From NCBI GenBank assembly GCA_016867035.1, contig VGKO01000004.1:1-43333 (forward strand): a stretch of DNA of 43,333 nt, given 5' to 3'. This stretch comes from Candidatus Pacearchaeota archaeon (GTDB lineage Archaea; Nanobdellota; Nanobdellia; Pacearchaeales; GW2011-AR1). Position 1 is the stretch's first letter, and every line of letters begins with the position of its first letter. A program made the translations under genes and the position numbers. A model generated the notes under the pieces. The model ran no database searches and was not told the DNA's origin. It saw only the letters and a program-made list of their open reading frames with translations. Shown here in pieces: positions 15,132 through 23,662 of this stretch.

Positions 15132-16055
15132 ATGGGAGAAGAGGAACAAAACGAAACTTATTTAACTAAAAGGCCAACTGTGGAAGCAGCAGAAGCTATT
15201 TTATTCAAACCATTTAAATGTCTTGACCATGGTTTTGTTAGACTTATGGATTATATGGGAAATGATGCGGCAATAGTTCAAGCAGCAAGAGTAAGTTATG
15301 GGAAGGGAACCAAGTCAGTTAGTGATGATAGGGGCTTAATTCGTTATTTACTTAGACATGAACATAATACTCCTCTTGAAATGGTAGAACTGAAGTTTCA
15401 TGCTAAGATGCCAATTTTTGTTGCAAGACAATGGGTTAGGCATAGAACCGCAAGCATCAATGAAATTTCAGGCAGATATTCTATTTTAGATAAAGAATTT
15501 TATGTTCCTGAACCTCAAGTTATAGCAGCCCAATCAACCAGTAATAAACAAGGAAGAGGAGAAGTAGTTACTCCGGAAGAAGCTGAGAGAGTTAGGAGTC
15601 TTATAACTCGCGAATCAGATAGGGCTTATGAAACCTATCAAGATTTGCTAAATGAAAGAGGTGCAGAAGGAATGCCAAAATTGGCTAGAGAATTAGCAAG
15701 AATGAATTTAACTTTAAATTCTTACACACAATGGTATTGGAAAACAGATTTGCATAATTTAATGCATTTTTTAAAATTAAGAACTGATAAACATGCACAA
15801 TATGAAATAAGAGTTTTTGCAGATGTTATGGCTGAAATGACTAAAGCCGTTGCACCTATGGCTTATGAGGCCTTTGAAGATTTTGTTGTTATAGGTAATA
15901 CCCTTAAACTTTCAAGATTAGAGAAAAAGGCACTTGGATTAATACTTGGAGGAAAATCCGCTGAAGAAGCGGCCCTTGCGATTTTCCCAGCTAAAAAAGA
16001 ACCTCTTTCCGGAGAAGGCAAGGAATTTTTAGCGAAGATGAAGGGGCTAGTTTAG
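15132..16055 (+). CDS. thyX: Flavin-dependent thymidylate synthase
   Basis: The ThyX signature is complete: RHRTASINEISGRYS fits RHRxxSxNExSxR. The protein also has the LRHEHNTPLEMVELKFHAK helix before it and LHNLMHFLKLRTDKHAQYEIR near the C-terminus. It makes dTMP from dUMP using FAD and methylenetetrahydrofolate. The C-terminal extension after the core (LSRLEKKALGLIL...) is not usual. Start moved from TTG 15111 to ATG 15132 (307 aa) because of promoter position. tmk lies convergently downstream. Confidence 0.95.
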   Translation: MGEEEQNETYLTKRPTVEAAEAILFKPFKCLDHGFVRLMDYMGNDAAIVQAARVSYGKGTKSVSDDRGLIRYLLRHEHNTPLEMVELKFHAKMPIFVARQWVRHRTASINEISGRYSILDKEFYVPEPQVIAAQSTSNKQGRGEVVTPEEAERVRSLITRESDRAYETYQDLLNERGAEGMPKLARELARMNLTLNSYTQWYWKTDLHNLMHFLKLRTDKHAQYEIRVFADVMAEMTKAVAPMAYEAFEDFVVIGNTLKLSRLEKKALGLILGGKSAEEAALAIFPAKKEPLSGEGKEFLAKMKGLV

Positions 16056-16086
16056 TCTTTTATTCTTTTTTACTTTTTAATAGCAG

Positions 16087-16179
16087 TTACAATAAATCCT
16101 TAATTTTACCAAAAACTTCTTCTGCAATATCCTCGCGAGTTCTAAATCCTTGGGTAATTGCTTTTAGTTGTACTTTCAT
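16087..16179 (-). CDS. Small ORF, 30 aa, coupled to tmk
   Basis: MKVQLKAITQGFRTREDIAE starts 1 bp after the tmk stop codon (TAAATG), so it would be read by the same ribosomes. Amphipathic and charged. It may be a real micro-protein or the remnant of a gene. Confidence 0.3.
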   Translation of the reverse strand: MKVQLKAITQGFRTREDIAEEVFGKIKDLL

Positions 16180-16180
16180 T

Positions 16181-16819
16181 TTATTTGCTCAATTGTTCTT
16201 GATGGAATTTATCGAAAGCAGGAACAATTTGATTTTCAAAAATATCTATCGGTGAAGGGGTTCCATCAATTATAACTATCCTTCTTCCAGGTAAATCCTT
16301 TAATGCAAGATAATTAGCTCGGAGTTTTTCAATGAATTCTTTACTTTTCTCAAATTTTTGTTCTTCTTGTCTTTTTGCATCTTTTTTCATTCTTTGAATT
16401 GCTACTTCAACAGGAACATCAACTATAAAGGTTAAATCTGGCATCAAAATTCCCTGATGCATTGCAATAAGTTCTTGCACCGGTATTCCTTGAGCTTGTT
16501 GATAAGCAAGAGTGGATAAATCAAATCTGTCTGATATTACATGATGTCCTCTTTCTAGTTTTGGAGCAATTAATTCAGTAACATGTTCTTTTCTATCATT
16601 TACGAAAAGTTCGGCAAGTTTTCTGGCTTGACTATAGGGGTCAGAATCTTGTTTAAGTATTGCTCGAATATCTGCGTTTCTCCAAGGTTCTCTAGTCATA
16701 ACCATATGGGTATACTTGTTTAAATCAAACATATATTTTCCAAGAAGCCAGATTTGTGTACTTTTACCACAACCATCAATACCTTCAAAACTAATAAAAT
16801 ATCCTCTTTTAATCACCAT
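16181..16819 (-). CDS. tmk: Thymidylate kinase
   Basis: The 212-aa protein has P-loop FEGIDGCGKST (about residue 11), TREPW (42) with the conserved Arg, ISDRFDLSTLAYQ (94) with the DR(Y/F) motif, and a LID-like region rich in Arg/Lys. It phosphorylates dTMP to dTDP, following ThyX. It is a normal length for the family. Confidence 0.93.
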   Translation of the reverse strand: MVIKRGYFISFEGIDGCGKSTQIWLLGKYMFDLNKYTHMVMTREPWRNADIRAILKQDSDPYSQARKLAELFVNDRKEHVTELIAPKLERGHHVISDRFDLSTLAYQQAQGIPVQELIAMHQGILMPDLTFIVDVPVEVAIQRMKKDAKRQEEQKFEKSKEFIEKLRANYLALKDLPGRRIVIIDGTPSPIDIFENQIVPAFDKFHQEQLSK

Positions 16820-16905
16820 CAGAAATCAACCATTTTCAGTCTTTATAAATTATTCTGTAGAAAAAAATATATGTTTTTGTTTAAGATGCTATTTAAACTA
16901 TAAAA

Positions 16906-17520
16906 ATGGAAATTGTTATTATGCCAATCGGATTTGATTTAGACGAAGTATTAGCACCACTATTAGAGCATCACTGCCGATTTCTTAGTGAAAAGTACAA
17001 TAAAAAAATTGACCTTCAAACATTTTATTCTTATAATTTCTGGGAACATTATGGAGTATCCAAAGACCAAGCAATAGCGGACTTTTTTGAATTTTATGGA
17101 TCTCCCTTCTTTCAGGATATTAGGCCCTTTCAAGGAGCTAAACAAGAATTAGAACAACTTGCCGAAATAGACGCAATGCACATTATTACTGCTAGACCAA
17201 ATGTTTTGAGACAATCAACTAGAGTTTTTGTAAAAACTTATTTTGACGGTTTATTTCAAAAAATTGATTTTGGAAATCTTTTTGGAAAGTCTGGAAAAAG
17301 CATAGGTAAAAGAGAATTATGTTTCAAAAATGGTATTTGGGTTTTGGTTGAAGATGATCCAAAACATATTGTTCCTGTTTCTAATGATATTCCTGTTGTT
17401 GTTCCAGATAGGCCTTGGAATAAGAATATTCAAGGAAGAAATATTATCAGAGCTTATAGTTGGAAAGATATAGGAAATATAATTAGGGAATTAGCAACTA
17501 ATCCTTCATCTCTATCTTAA
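16906..17520 (+). CDS. HAD-family 5'(3')-deoxyribonucleotidase-like phosphatase (NT5C)
   Basis: The protein has the HAD motif GFDLDEVLAP (DxDxV), motif II ITARP near residue 91, a Lys-containing region before EDDPKHI (motif IV) and a substrate region matching NT5C-type enzymes. It hydrolyses dNMPs, which may balance pools made by the neighbouring dTMP genes. The first ATG (16906) and an ATG five codons later (16921) are both usable. Its end overlaps the uS10 gene by 23 bp in the convergent sense. Confidence 0.72.
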   Translation: MEIVIMPIGFDLDEVLAPLLEHHCRFLSEKYNKKIDLQTFYSYNFWEHYGVSKDQAIADFFEFYGSPFFQDIRPFQGAKQELEQLAEIDAMHIITARPNVLRQSTRVFVKTYFDGLFQKIDFGNLFGKSGKSIGKRELCFKNGIWVLVEDDPKHIVPVSNDIPVVVPDRPWNKNIQGRNIIRAYSWKDIGNIIRELATNPSSLS

Positions 17521-17806
17521 CATTAACGCTTCTTGGAATTGGAAGCTTCATTATAGAATGTAAAACACTTTCATTTGCAGGTAAATCAATTACTCGCTTG
17601 TGAATTCTCATCTCAAAATTATCAAAAGTAGCTGTTCCGTTTCCGCAAGGTGATTTGCGTGTAGTTATTTTAAATCTTCGAGTAGGTAATGGAATTGGCC
17701 CAGAAATGTTTACGCCTGATTTCTTGGCTAATTCTTTTATTGTTCCACAGATATTATTCAATTCGTTAATATCCAAACTTCCTAATTTGATTCTTACTTT
17801 TGACAT
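17498..17806 (-). CDS. rps10: 30S ribosomal protein uS10
   Basis: The archaeal S10 signatures are GPIPLPTRRF and TTRKSPCGNGTATFDNFEMRIHKR. The ORF track starts 15 codons too early; MSKVRIKLG at 17806 gives 102 aa, the typical archaeal length. In most archaea it sits next to aEF1A, but here it is between unrelated genes, an unusual position. Confidence 0.95.
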   Translation of the reverse strand: MSKVRIKLGSLDINELNNICGTIKELAKKSGVNISGPIPLPTRRFKITTRKSPCGNGTATFDNFEMRIHKRVIDLPANESVLHSIMKLPIPRSVNVKIEMKD

Positions 17807-17877
17807 ATCTACTCTAAAAAAAATGTGTTTAAAAACCTTTTGTAAGCCCAATTAATTGCAATAGTTTCAATAATTTC

Positions 17878-18870
17878 CTAATACGCAATAGTTTTTGTAA
17901 GATGATGCTTTCCAGGAAGAGCTCGGCCTTCAGACCATAACTTATAATCCAAATGAAGTACATTAATATCCGGCAATCCAGTTTTAGATCTGATTGCATT
18001 AATTGTTTCAAGTAACCATTGAAAAGCATGAATTGTATTAGCTCTTATTTCTAATTCGTCTTGGCTTTTAGCAGGAATAAGTGCTTGAGCATCTACTTTA
18101 GCAGCCAAGGTAGGAGAGTATTGTAATATTCCTAATGCTCTAAGTGCCTTTGGTAATTGATAATCTGCAAAAGCAGTAAGTTCTTTTATTTCTGCTTCTG
18201 GGAAAGAACCAGTGTGATCTGCTAGATATCTACCGTGAAGCTCGCCAGGAAATAACTGGGCTCGCTTATTAAAACAAACTTTTCTTCCCCCAACAACGCA
18301 CGAATCATCAAAAGAAGGAAAATCTGCAACAAGTCTTTCAACTAGTCCCTTACCACAATTAAATAATTTCCAATCACTTTCGTTAGCTAAATTGATAAAT
18401 TGCCCTCCATATCTTTCAGATAAAACTCTTCCAACTTCGTTCCATATCCTTGCTCGCTCCTCAACCATTGGTATTTCAGTATCTTTACAAAAAACACTTC
18501 TAACTTGATCAAGGGTACAATCTTTTAAGAAACGAGGATCAAATATTGGAACACCACTTTCGGTTGCTTGCATTAATGCAGCATACATACCATAAGCACC
18601 CTTCCACTCTTTATCTTTGAATCGTGTCATGTATTTCTCGCCTGTTTTAAAATCAGTAAAAGCAAAATTAATAGTATTGGCTAACATAAAAAATGAAAAT
18701 AATTCTTCAGGGGTTCCATTTGGAAAAACAGGCCCTCGCCAGTCAGGAATAGTAAATGTTAGAGGGGCATAATCTCTTGCAATCTGTATTACTTTTTCTT
18801 GGCTTATTCTAACATTCTCAGAATCTTCTACAATGCCTCTTGTTGAATCTAACACCGGATTTTTTGTCAT
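17878..18870 (-). CDS. Queuosine-nucleotide N-glycosylase/hydrolase homologue (Qng1, DUF2419)
   Basis: The 330-aa protein matches the DUF2419 family from start to end: NTINFAFTDF near residue 64, PSFDDSCV near 191, KRAQLFPGEL near 207, LTAFADYQLPKALRALGILQYSP near 232, and EIRANTIHAF near 275. Qng1 releases queuine from queuosine-5'-monophosphate in eukaryotes and some bacteria. Archaea make archaeosine instead of queuosine, so its substrate here is uncertain and may be a scavenged deazapurine nucleotide. Confidence 0.8.
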   Translation of the reverse strand: MTKNPVLDSTRGIVEDSENVRISQEKVIQIARDYAPLTFTIPDWRGPVFPNGTPEELFSFFMLANTINFAFTDFKTGEKYMTRFKDKEWKGAYGMYAALMQATESGVPIFDPRFLKDCTLDQVRSVFCKDTEIPMVEERARIWNEVGRVLSERYGGQFINLANESDWKLFNCGKGLVERLVADFPSFDDSCVVGGRKVCFNKRAQLFPGELHGRYLADHTGSFPEAEIKELTAFADYQLPKALRALGILQYSPTLAAKVDAQALIPAKSQDELEIRANTIHAFQWLLETINAIRSKTGLPDINVLHLDYKLWSEGRALPGKHHLTKTIAY

Positions 18871-18897
18871 ATTATTTTATTTTTTTAGGGTTTATAA

Positions 18898-18927
18898 CTA
18901 TTATTATATAAAAAAGTATAATAATAG
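18898..18927. promoter_or_regulatory. Inverted repeat in the divergent promoter between the Qng1 gene and the nuclease gene
   Basis: CTATTATTATA (18898-18908) is perfectly repeated in inverted form at 18917-18927 with an 8-nt spacer. It lies in the 75-bp gap between two divergent starts. All-A/T arms mean it could be two opposed TATA-like elements or an operator. Confidence 0.35.
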
Positions 18928-18945
18928 AGTATTATTAATTAATTC

Positions 18946-19710
18946 ATGAAAAACAAAAGGCTAATTATTTTTTTATTAATTATAACCTTGTTATCCCTTC
19001 TATCAGTGTATTACCCCCAACTAACAGGGCAAGCAACAAACAACCAAAATCAAGTTAAAGATTATCTCAAGGAAGAAGCCATTCTTACTCGAGTTATTGA
19101 TGGCGACACAATTAAAGTTATTTTTCCGAGTGAAGGTCAAGAAGAATCAATAAGACTTTTGGGAATAAACACTCCTGAAAAGAAAATGCCGCATGCAAAC
19201 GCTTCAAGTAGTTTTTTAAAAGAGTTTGAGAACAATACAATTTATCTCCTTAGAGATAAAGAAAATACTGACAAGTATAATCGCAAGCTCAGATATTTGT
19301 TTTACGAGGATAGATTTGTTAATTTAGAAATACTTGAAAAAGGATTTGCTAATGCTTATTATTACTCTGATTTAATTTATGAAAAAGAATTATTGCGAGC
19401 AGAAACCCAAGCTCGCGAGCTTGGGCTAGGAATTTGGGAAAAATCGCAAGAAGTTTGTGCTAATTGTATTACTTTAGTTAATTTAAACGCCACTTCTGAA
19501 ACCTTTCTTCTAGAGAACTCGTGTGACTTTAATTGTAAGCTTGAAGGATGGTTTGTTAAAGATGCAGGAAGGAATATTCTTTATTTAAAAGAAATTAAAG
19601 CCAATCAAAAAGAAGTTTTTAACTCTAGCAAGGATGTCTGGAATAACTATGGGGATGCTTTTTTCTTATTTGATAAACAGGGTAAATTAGTATTGTATCA
19701 TAAATACTAA
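18946..19710 (+). CDS. Secreted staphylococcal-type nuclease with C-terminal lamin-tail-like domain
   Basis: The 254-aa protein begins with a signal peptide or anchor (KNKRLIIFLLIITLLSLLSVYY). The SNase core shows VIDGDT, IRLLGINTPE and DKYNRKLRYLF, which hold the calcium-binding Asp, two catalytic Arg and the catalytic Glu. From about residue 175 a beta-rich domain (CANCITLVNLNATSETFLLEN) resembles a lamin-tail domain, a common partner of secreted nucleases. It likely degrades extracellular nucleic acid. Confidence 0.87.
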   Translation: MKNKRLIIFLLIITLLSLLSVYYPQLTGQATNNQNQVKDYLKEEAILTRVIDGDTIKVIFPSEGQEESIRLLGINTPEKKMPHANASSSFLKEFENNTIYLLRDKENTDKYNRKLRYLFYEDRFVNLEILEKGFANAYYYSDLIYEKELLRAETQARELGLGIWEKSQEVCANCITLVNLNATSETFLLENSCDFNCKLEGWFVKDAGRNILYLKEIKANQKEVFNSSKDVWNNYGDAFFLFDKQGKLVLYHKY

Positions 19711-19746
19711 ATAAATCTTTAAATACTTGCAAAACTCAAGTTATTT

Positions 19747-19956
19747 ATGCAAAATCCAAGAAATAGTGTTATTCGAGCAGCAACTTTTGCACTTGGGCTT
19801 GCAGGTGTTGTTGTCTGTGGTGGTTGTAAGACTAATTCACAAATTTATTTTCTTGATAGGGGATATATTGCAGAACAGGCAGCTAGAGCGGCTTATTTAG
19901 AACAAACAAGAACAGAAGAGCCAGAACCAATACCTCAACTTGTCATAAAATTTTAA
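19747..19956 (+). CDS. Small putative lipoprotein, 69 aa
   Basis: It has a basic N-terminus, a hydrophobic segment (AATFALGLAGVVVCGGC) ending in Cys at a weak lipobox, and a short charged tail. Same strand as and 36 bp after the nuclease gene, probably exported too. No family recognised. Confidence 0.5.
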   Translation: MQNPRNSVIRAATFALGLAGVVVCGGCKTNSQIYFLDRGYIAEQAARAAYLEQTRTEEPEPIPQLVIKF

Positions 19957-20000
19957 TTACTAGTATTAAATCTTAGTTATTCTATTAAATACACAAATGC

Positions 20001-20627
20001 TTAATCAAGATTATTATAATACTCGTCTAACTTATTCTGAAATTTATTGCTAGGTTCTATAATTGAATCATACCAGTAATATCCTGCTGAAACCAAACCA
20101 ACAAAAAAAGTTATGAAAGCAAGGAGAATATCAATTGGCCAGCCCAATACAATTACTGGAAAGGCAATTCCCTGTAAGGCTGTTGTTAATTTTCCAGCTA
20201 ATCTTGCATGCGGGAAGCCTCTGGAATTTTTCTTAAAAAAACTTATTATTAAAGCAGGTATAGAAACAACCTCTCTTGATAAAAGAAGAATAAATAATAG
20301 TATTTTTTCTTGAGTTAGGGTTTGATTGACTATCATGTAAATAAATAACGCAATAATTATACTTATCATTAATAGTCTGTCTGCAAACATATCAAACTTT
20401 CTACCAAATCTTGTTTCTTGTTTATATCTTCTGGCAGTAAAACCATCTGCCCAATCAGTTAGAGCAGCAATAGCAAAAACAATTGCCAGAGTTATTAAAC
20501 TAGCTCCAATAAATGCAATGTAAATTAATACAAAACTTAAGATAACTCGTATAAGTGTTAGTGGGTTTGGAATATTAATTAATTTACTTAAAGGTTCAAT
20601 AGGCTTTTCTCTTACTCTTTTTCCCAT
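20001..20627 (-). CDS. CDP-alcohol phosphatidyltransferase (PgsA-like)
   Basis: The 208-aa membrane protein has the complete motif DWADGFTARRYKQETRFGRK...D (DxxDGxxAR-x8-G-x3-D-x3-D) near residue 57 and about five hydrophobic segments. It makes a phospholipid by transferring an alcohol phosphate to a CDP-activated lipid; the alcohol (glycerol phosphate, serine or inositol phosphate) cannot be told. N-terminal NPLTLIRVILSF is typical. Confidence 0.88.
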   Translation of the reverse strand: MGKRVREKPIEPLSKLINIPNPLTLIRVILSFVLIYIAFIGASLITLAIVFAIAALTDWADGFTARRYKQETRFGRKFDMFADRLLMISIIIALFIYMIVNQTLTQEKILLFILLLSREVVSIPALIISFFKKNSRGFPHARLAGKLTTALQGIAFPVIVLGWPIDILLAFITFFVGLVSAGYYWYDSIIEPSNKFQNKLDEYYNNLD

Positions 20628-20672
20628 CTCATTATAAAGAAAGCTACTCTTAAAAGCTTTTCTTTTGATAGG

Positions 20673-21137
20673 CTAGTAATCCGTATACTCTTTTTCAATA
20701 TAATACTTTATTGGTAAAAGCATACCAATAATAAACATAACCCATCCAACAGAAGCAGCAACAATAGTAAAAATGTTTTTATCGAATATTTCAATAGTAA
20801 GGAGACTTGGCCAGAATAAAACCCCAAGAATAAACAAAACAAACCACGCGTTTTTGTCTTTTTTTCTTAGAATATAGAGCGAGAGGTAAGTAATAAGAAT
20901 ACCTATTGCAATAATGAAGATTCCTTTAAGTAAGAATAATCTAACAAACAAACCACTTATCTCGGGATTGTACTTAGCAAAAACCTGCCAAATAGCATCT
21001 ATCTGTCTGAAATTCATTTTAACGATTAATTTGAATAAAGCCAGATAAAGAACTCCTAAGACAATGGCATAAACTCCATTAAGATAGGTTATTCTTGAAC
21101 CTCGCTTTATATTTTGAACAGTTCTTATTGTTAACAT
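20673..21137 (-). CDS. Four-helix membrane protein of unknown function
   Basis: The 154-aa protein has about four hydrophobic helices (near residues 20-38, 64-88, 94-113 and 122-143) with short charged loops. Family not recognised. It lies 45 bp upstream of the CDP-alcohol transferase on the same strand, so it may be an operon partner. Confidence 0.6.
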   Translation of the reverse strand: MLTIRTVQNIKRGSRITYLNGVYAIVLGVLYLALFKLIVKMNFRQIDAIWQVFAKYNPEISGLFVRLFLLKGIFIIAIGILITYLSLYILRKKDKNAWFVLFILGVLFWPSLLTIEIFDKNIFTIVAASVGWVMFIIGMLLPIKYYIEKEYTDY

Positions 21138-21207
21138 TTTATCTAATTATTAAAGATACCTTGGGTTTTAAAATATTTATATGCTCGATAGAATAATAAT
21201 TGTAAGG

Positions 21208-22434
21208 TTATTTCTTAACTACAAGATATATTTTATCGTTTTTTCTGACTCCAGGAATTTTAATTCCTATTTCATCGCCCTTACTAGCTTGAGAAACAGG
21301 CTTGTGGTGAATTTCTATTCTCTCTATATTATGTTTCAAAAATCCTGTTTTATTTCCAAGGACATATAATTCATCGCCAACCGCAAGTTTTCCAGAACTA
21401 ATATTGATTATGGCGACTTGCTTTTCTGTAAGATATTTGTTTATTTTACCAATAAACTCTTTTCTTTGACTGGCTGAACTATGTTCGGATTTAGAAAAAT
21501 CATCATTAGTTGGCGTTCCTAGAAAAAATCCACTGGAAAATCCCTTGTTATAAACTTTTTCAAGTTCTTTTAAGCTTTCTTCAATTTCTTGTTTGCTAAG
21601 TTTTTTATCAAGAGCTTTTTTATAAACTCGGGTTGTGGTAGAAACATATTCTGGTTCTCTATTTCGGCCTTCAATTTTAAGCGCCCTTATGCCGGCTTTC
21701 TTGATTTTTTCAATAAAAGGTAAAGTGCATAAGTCTTTCGGAGACATAACCATATTATTCTCAAGCTTTAACTCGTTTCCATCTTCATCTTTTACATAAT
21801 AGGTGCGGCGACAAGGTTGCAAGCACTCTCCTCTATTAGCTGACTTGCCAAAAAGAAATTGGCTTGTGTAACATCGCCCACTAACACTTACGCACATTGC
21901 TCCATGTCCAAAAACCTCTATATCTATTATTTTGGATATTTTTTTTACTTGTTCAAGATTAAGCTCGCGAGCAAGCACAACTCTTTGTGCTCCAAGTTTT
22001 TTATAAAATTTAGCAGACTCAGGATTTGCAATGCTTGCCTGCGTTGAGATGTGAAACTCTATTTTATATTTTTTACATAACTGAATTATAGCAGGGTCCC
22101 AACAGATTATTGCATCTATTTTTCCTTTTATTTTTTTTATTATATTTTCTATCTTACTAAGCTCTTCAGGATAAATAATAGTGTTTAAAGTAAGATATCT
22201 TTTAACACCCCGTGGCTTACATATTCTTTCAATCTCTTCTAAATCTCGGATTGTAAAGTTTTTAGCAGTAGCCCGCATACTAAACTCTTTCAAGCCAAAG
22301 TAAACTGCGTCTGCTCCTGCATTTACAGCAGCAATCAAGCTTGGAAAGCTTCCTGCTGGTGCTAATAATTCTATAGAATTTTTTCTAAGTTTTTCTGTTT
22401 TATTTTCTCTTGTTTTCTTTTCTTTTGTTTGCAT
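21208..22434 (-). CDS. U32-family protein (TrhP/RlhA-like tRNA or rRNA hydroxylation)
   Basis: The protein has the U32 core: ELLAPAGSFPSLIAAVNAGADAVYFG, then HISTQASIANPESAKFY, then FGHGAMCVSVSGRCYTSQFLFGKSANRGECLQPCRR with the cysteines that bind an Fe-S cluster. Bacterial relatives TrhP and RlhA hydroxylate tRNA U34 or rRNA C2501 and need prephenate, which chorismate mutase in this window could supply. Start moved to MQTKEKKTRENK (22434); the upstream Met overlaps the divergent lipoprotein. Confidence 0.85.
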   Translation of the reverse strand: MQTKEKKTRENKTEKLRKNSIELLAPAGSFPSLIAAVNAGADAVYFGLKEFSMRATAKNFTIRDLEEIERICKPRGVKRYLTLNTIIYPEELSKIENIIKKIKGKIDAIICWDPAIIQLCKKYKIEFHISTQASIANPESAKFYKKLGAQRVVLARELNLEQVKKISKIIDIEVFGHGAMCVSVSGRCYTSQFLFGKSANRGECLQPCRRTYYVKDEDGNELKLENNMVMSPKDLCTLPFIEKIKKAGIRALKIEGRNREPEYVSTTTRVYKKALDKKLSKQEIEESLKELEKVYNKGFSSGFFLGTPTNDDFSKSEHSSASQRKEFIGKINKYLTEKQVAIINISSGKLAVGDELYVLGNKTGFLKHNIERIEIHHKPVSQASKGDEIGIKIPGVRKNDKIYLVVKK

Positions 22435-22476
22435 ATAAATAGTAAATTTTTTATACTTAAAAACCTGTGTTTTTTC

Positions 22477-23301
22477 ATGAAAAAACACCTCTCTGCCCTA
22501 GTAGTACTTGTTCTGGCTTTAGGTCTTATTAATTGTACTACCCATCCAAAAATACAACTAAGACGCTCAAAATTAGAATATTCTTTACAAAATCGTTCGA
22601 ATGAAGATGTTTTTAATTTTGAAAATTCTTTTGAATTGGCTAGATCTTTATATTTCTGGAATCAAGGCAAAATTACAGAAGGATATTGGAACGGATTAAC
22701 TAGAAAGACTTATGATTTAAAAAATATGCAGGAACTCGAAGAAATTGCTCTCCAGCCAAGCGAGTCTGTAGATAACTTTATTCAGGCAATAAAATCAAGA
22801 TACCCTACTTTCGATAATTTACATCCGGTAAAAAAAGCACAACTTATTTACGATACTTTAAGAAAATCTATAAAACCAAAGATCAGTCCCTTTGATAAAA
22901 TAAGATTGAGTGGGAAATATTTGGCTGACCCTGAATCGAATGTCCAACTCGCTGCGATAAGAACTTCAAATGAGCAACCTTATCAAAACCCTGAAGAAAC
23001 TTTTAGATATGGTGGAATTTGTATTAATATGGCGGGTTTATTGCATGCGCTTTATACTCGGGCTGGAATTAAATGTACCTTATTATATCAAGACCACTCT
23101 CAAGGAAATGACCATATGCTCTTAGCTTTTGAAGCTTTTCCAAATAAATTTTTACCAATAGACCCCACAAAATCAAGTTTGGGATTTGTTAGAAATATAG
23201 GGGAGTCTCAGAGAATTTTAAAGAGTTCGGAAGTTATAGATTTTAGATTTCTAAATTCTAATCTAAGAAAAGAATCACTTAATCTTGCCGATTATCTTTA
23301 G
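22477..23301 (+). CDS. Lipoprotein with transglutaminase-like cysteine-protease fold
   Basis: ATG at 22477 gives MKKHLSALVVLVLALGLINC, a lipoprotein signal with lipobox LINC; the track's TTG start is unlikely. The C-terminal half shows a Cys-His-Asp order: GGICINMAGLLHALYTRAGI, NDHMLLAFEA, and LPIDPTK, as in transglutaminase-like proteins. It could act on peptides or the cell surface. Family assignment is from motif order only. Confidence 0.65.
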   Translation: MKKHLSALVVLVLALGLINCTTHPKIQLRRSKLEYSLQNRSNEDVFNFENSFELARSLYFWNQGKITEGYWNGLTRKTYDLKNMQELEEIALQPSESVDNFIQAIKSRYPTFDNLHPVKKAQLIYDTLRKSIKPKISPFDKIRLSGKYLADPESNVQLAAIRTSNEQPYQNPEETFRYGGICINMAGLLHALYTRAGIKCTLLYQDHSQGNDHMLLAFEAFPNKFLPIDPTKSSLGFVRNIGESQRILKSSEVIDFRFLNSNLRKESLNLADYL

Positions 23302-23361
23302 TCTTTTTCTTCTAATTCTTCTTGCTCTATCGCTTCTTGCTCTTGAATGTCTTCTTGCCAT
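23275..23361 (-). CDS. Short Arg-rich ORF, 28 aa (eL41-like candidate)
   Basis: MARRHSRARSDRARRIRRKR... is 28 residues with 12 Arg and 3 Lys, resembling the length and composition of ribosomal protein eL41. It follows the ferredoxin gene by 33 bp on the same strand and overlaps the 3' end of the lipoprotein gene. Such composition is rare by chance in AT-rich DNA, but similarity to eL41 is general rather than residue-specific. Confidence 0.4.
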   Translation of the reverse strand: MARRHSRARSDRARRIRRKRLKIIGKIK

Positions 23362-23394
23362 TTTTATTTTTATCTTTGTTTTTTTTGTTTAATT

Positions 23395-23580
23395 TTATTC
23401 AGTAACGCTTATTGCATTTACTGGACAGGCTTCTGCAGCTTCTTTTTCACAAGTTATTTTTGCAACACTTGCTTTGATTTCTTTAGCTTTTCCGTTTATC
23501 ATCTTAAAACTTGCAGGACAGATACTTGCACAGCTTCCACAACCAATGCAAGTTTCTTGATTAACTTTTATTTTAGCCAT
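23395..23580 (-). CDS. Single-cluster [4Fe-4S] ferredoxin
   Basis: The 61-aa protein has CIGCGSCASICP near residue 11 and a distal CP motif (EAACPV) near 51, with a second-half Cys in ITCEKEAAEACPV; this is the Pyrococcus/Thermotoga-type ferredoxin with one cluster. It is the likely carrier for KorAB, the hydrogenase-like protein and NrdG found elsewhere in the window. Confidence 0.92.
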   Translation of the reverse strand: MAKIKVNQETCIGCGSCASICPASFKMINGKAKEIKASVAKITCEKEAAEACPVNAISVTE

Positions 23581-23662
23581 ATTATTTTTACGAAGTAAAA
23601 ATTTTAGATTATTTAATTTATTACTTCTTTATAATTTATAACAGAATTTTTGATTTATAAAC

